Assembly: GCF_030551255.1 (NCBI RefSeq)
Contig: NZ_CP130630.1
Location: 12,089,001 to 12,153,000, forward strand
Source: Streptomyces sp. NL15-2K
Lineage (GTDB): Bacteria > Actinomycetota > Actinomycetes > Streptomycetales > Streptomycetaceae
Length of the DNA stretch: 64,000 nt
Direction: 5' to 3'
A program made the position numbers and the translations under genes. Of this stretch, positions 61,600 to 64,000 are shown one piece after another; within the stretch, counting starts at the first letter, position 1, and every line of letters begins with the position of its first letter. Below the pieces are notes generated by a model. The model worked only from the letters and a program-made list of their open reading frames with translations, ran no database searches and was not told the origin of the DNA.

Positions 61600-62010
61600 C
61601 GGCAGCGGGCCTGGATGGAAGTCATCTCGTGGAGGGCCGTGGAAGGTACGGACGTGGTCACTCTCCATGTCCTGTACGGGGAGGCGCCCCCGACCGGGTG
61701 CCGGAGGTGCGGGCGATCGCGACGTGGCTGGCGGGGCGGGCGGAACGGGAGTTCGGCGGGCACCACGATCTGATCGCGCTCGGCGACTTCAACATCGACC
61801 GCGCAGGCGACCCCCTGTTCCAGGCGGACCCGACCCACAGGGCCTCGGAGGCCACTTCGAAACCCCGTCGGTGGATCAAGGCTAAGCCGAAGCCGTACGT
61901 CGACTGCGCGTCGGCAACGGCGCCGACCCGGACACCCACATCCGTCCACCGCTGTCAGGCGCCCCGGCCCTGGCCGACGGCTACTACGTCTCCCCGACCT
62001 CGTTAGGCAT
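61600..62010 (+). pseudogene. EEP-type nuclease fragment
   Basis: Pieces DVVTLHVLYGEAP, then after a shift RVPEVRAIATWLAGRAEREF and DLIALGDFNIDRAGDPLFQA, the metal-binding GDFN of an endonuclease/exonuclease/phosphatase domain. The following part is again shifted and contains KPKPYVDCASATAP. The N-terminal half with the catalytic Glu and the final His motif are absent. Confidence 0.55.
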
Positions 62011-62037
62011 GGAGTGGTCCATCTGGTGATGCTCCGC

Positions 62038-62640
62038 TCACCGGTCGTCCTGGTCGAGAAGCAGGCGTAGGAAGTCGTTGACCGGACCGATGATGTCGAG
62101 GTCCTGGTCGAGGACCCACTGCAGCTGGAGGCCGTTGAGCACGGCATGGAAGAGAGCCGCGGCGCTCTCGGGGCTGACGCCCTCGCGCAACCGGCCGCGG
62201 GCCGCCTTGTCGAGGAATCCTTCGGCGAACTGCGTGCGCCCGCGTTCGTTGCGCTCGACGAAGTAGGTGTGGGCGGGATGATCCGTGCGTGAGGCCGCGG
62301 CGGCGAGCTCGATCCACAGGCGTATGAGCTCCGGGGCCTTCTGGTGGTGACGGATGAGCTCACCAAGGTAGGGCGCGAGCTGGTCGAAGCTGTCGACCTG
62401 CGCTGCGCCGTGCTGCCACTCCTCGGAATCTCGCTCGGCGAGCACCGCGGCAAGGAGCTCCTCCTTGTTGCGGAAGTGATGGAGGAGTCCGGCGTGGGTG
62501 ATGCCGGCCCGCTCCGCGATGTCCCGCAGGGAGGCCTTGGCGTAGCCGTTGTCGGCGAAGCTGTCGCGTGCCGCCCGTACGATCTCCGCTCGGCGGGCCG
62601 CTGTTTTGGCGTACGGCCCGCGCGCTGTTGCCTGACCCAC
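62038..62640 (-). CDS. TetR-family transcriptional regulator
   Basis: A 200-residue TetR protein. The DNA-binding domain is RAEIVRAARDSFADNGYAKA, then SLRDIAERAGITHAGLLHHF and RNKEELLAAVL. The ligand domain has helices such as LGELIRHHQKAPELIRLWIE and LREGVSPESAAALFHAVLNG. The GTG at 62640 gives the usual N-terminus length. It is divergent from the GH3 gene across an AT-rich 155-base region, which suits local control of a beta-glucosidase-like gene. Confidence 0.88.
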   Translation of the reverse strand: MGQATARGPYAKTAARRAEIVRAARDSFADNGYAKASLRDIAERAGITHAGLLHHFRNKEELLAAVLAERDSEEWQHGAAQVDSFDQLAPYLGELIRHHQKAPELIRLWIELAAAASRTDHPAHTYFVERNERGRTQFAEGFLDKAARGRLREGVSPESAAALFHAVLNGLQLQWVLDQDLDIIGPVNDFLRLLLDQDDR

Positions 62641-62795
62641 GGTGCGCTCACTCTTCCCAATGAAGCCAGTTCGGACAGGTCTTGCGCAGCAATTGACCCT
62701 CAAAAAACCTACCACACGGTTGGGATTAGTTCGTCCCCGCCTCGGGGCTGAGTGAACGGTGGCGCTCTGGTTGCGAGAGCCGGCTGCGCCTTCCC
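62641..62795. promoter_or_regulatory. AT-rich divergent promoter region
   Basis: The TetR/GH3 intergenic region holds a low-GC stretch (GGTAGGTTTTTTGAGGGTCA on the minus strand, near 62700-62717) and the short inverted repeat AACC-TACCACAC-GGTT (62706-62721). It may be the TetR binding site. The exact promoter hexamers were not assigned. Confidence 0.4.
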
Positions 62796-63875
62796 GTGTT
62801 CGCGGCACCGCCCACCTCGTTCAGCGACGACAAGATCGGGAAGCTGGCGTCCCGGCTGTCGCTCGAGCAGAAGGTCGCACAGCTGACCTGTATGAATGTC
62901 ATGAACCTGTTGGACCGTGCCGCGCACCCGAGCGACGCGCGGAGCCCGGTGGTCGATCCGGGGAAGCTGGCGGCGCTGCGACCGCACGGTCTCGGCCACC
63001 TCGCGATGGCTTGGTTCCTCGGCCACGACGCGGACAGTTCGCGGTCGGTGCTGGCCGGGGTGCAGGAGGCCGTGCGCGAGGTGTCCCCGTACGGGAGCGG
63101 CGCGATGGTCCACAACGATGCGGTCAACGGCTTCATGCACGTTTCCGGTTCGCAGTTCCCGACGGCCTGGGCTAAGGCCGCGACATGGCAGCCGGACCTC
63201 GTGCGACGCGCCGCCGCGGTGAGCGCGGCCCACATGCGCGACGCCGGAATGCAACTCGCCCTCTCACCGCTCATGGACCTCGCACGGACCCGCGCTGGGG
63301 CCGGGTGCACGAGTCCTACGGCGAGGACCAAGAGCCGGCGGCGCAGTTCGCGGTCGCGTTCGTGCACGGCACGCAGGGCGAGAACGGCGCGACGGGTGTG
63401 CTGGCCACGGCGAATCACTCGGCGGCAATGGCGCCTCGGAAGGGGCTGAACAAGGCCGTCACCCAGCTCGGCCGGTCGGGCGCTGCCTGACGAGTACGCT
63501 GTCCCGTTCCGCCGGGCGATCAGCAAGGCCGGGCTGGGCACGATCATGAACTCCTACAACGAGATCGACGGCATCCCGGCGGTGGCCAGCCGCTGGCTGC
63601 TCACCGAACTGCTGCGCGGCGAGCTCGGCTTCGACGGGCTGGTGGTCAGCGATTACGACGCACTCCCGATGCTGACCGAGGTCTTCCACACCGCCACCAC
63701 CCCCGGACGGGCAGCGGTCGAGGCGCTGACCGCCGGAATGGACGTCGACCTGCCCAGCGGCAAGATCTACGACCACATCGTGCCCGAGGTGGAGGCCGGG
63801 CGGCTGGACGAGGAGCTCGTCGACCAGGCTCGAGCCGCCCCCGCGAACGCCGTTGCCGACGGAGAGGACTCGTGA
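62796..63875 (+). pseudogene. glycoside hydrolase family 3, frameshifted and truncated
   Basis: The GTG-started frame reads KLASRLSLEQKVAQLTCMNV to QLALSPLMDLA. After a shift near 63285 it gives DPRWGRVHESYGEDQEPAAQ and TQGENGATGVLATAN. Another shift near 63480 leads to AGLGTIMNSYNEIDGIPAVA and the nucleophile Asp in GLVVSDYDALPML, ending at 63875 with a short helix. Only the N-terminal barrel is present; the C-terminal domain that supplies the acid/base is lost. It resembles a beta-glucosidase or xylosidase. The remaining 63876-64000 shows no gene. Confidence 0.72.
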
Positions 63876-64000
63876 TCGACACTGTGCGGCTTTCCACGCC
63901 CCATGACCTGACCGCTTGAACACCGTGCAGTGCCGAGCCATCGTCCTCGGCACGGCGCGCTTGCGGATGCGGTCGGCTGTCCGGCGTGAGCAAGCCGCTG

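Noticed and set aside
1..64000. CRISPR arrays, tRNA, rRNA and riboswitches
   Set aside because: No regularly spaced repeats, cloverleaf-like segments or known aptamer cores were seen on reading. A covariance search could still find a short RNA that I missed.

Overview
The window is a high-GC actinobacterial segment, almost certainly a Streptomyces chromosome. The reasons are the strong G/C third-position bias, GTG starts, NarL, GntR, LacI, MarR and TetR regulators, a VanW protein, a mycothiol-type isomerase fold and many lipoproteins. No rRNA, tRNA or CRISPR array was recognised.

Layout. 0-4.2 kb: an MMPL exporter with its own NarL-type two-component system, then an ISL3 transposase remnant and a hypothetical gene. 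5.5-6.2 kb: an alpha/beta hydrolase. 7.2-13.7 kb: an aromatic-acid catabolic island with a broken ABC binding protein, an aromatic-acid MFS importer, a FadR-type regulator, a zinc dehydrogenase overlapping a fumarylacetoacetase-type enzyme, and a divergent type I extradiol dioxygenase; a TGCAYACA motif recurs in its promoter regions. 13.7-17.4 kb: an XRE regulator and an SDR gene, with an IS110-family element inserted between the SDR's ribosome-binding sequence and its start codon. 17.4-20.3 kb: an isomerase-fold protein, then a SnoaL/MBL pair with a MarR gene upstream and a perfect palindrome inside the pair's promoter. 20.5-31.3 kb: a galactoside-type operon (LacI, lipoprotein binding protein, two permeases, GH42 beta-galactosidase, secreted propeller/lectin protein). 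Its second permease is cut by a second, apparently identical IS110 copy.

31.4-48.5 kb is mostly intact housekeeping or accessory material: SRPBCC and YihY proteins, an SDR whose -10 box lies at the edge of a 202-bp MITE-like element, AhpD-type and kinase-fold proteins, an MFS transporter and a lipoprotein with a duplicated domain. It also holds an unusual operon pairing a polyprenyl synthase with an MpaB/Lcp-type (DUF2236) oxygenase, a helical protein, a hydrolase and a VanW protein.

48.5-64 kb is strikingly eroded. It has IS3 remnants, two broken two-component systems (one beside an intact VanY carboxypeptidase, one beside a VTC/DUF4956 pair), frameshifted MBL, phosphatase, EEP and GH3 genes, and a truncated SDR. 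Intact genes here include VTC, DUF4956, EEP nuclease, VanY, GNAT and TetR. Several frameshifts fall in G/C homopolymers, so genuine decay and sequencing error must be separated before the genes are called dead.

The most notable items are the IS110 pair (shared poly-C targets and guide-like segments in the upstream end that suggest a bridge RNA), the prenyl synthase/oxygenase operon, and the catabolic island with its shared promoter motif.
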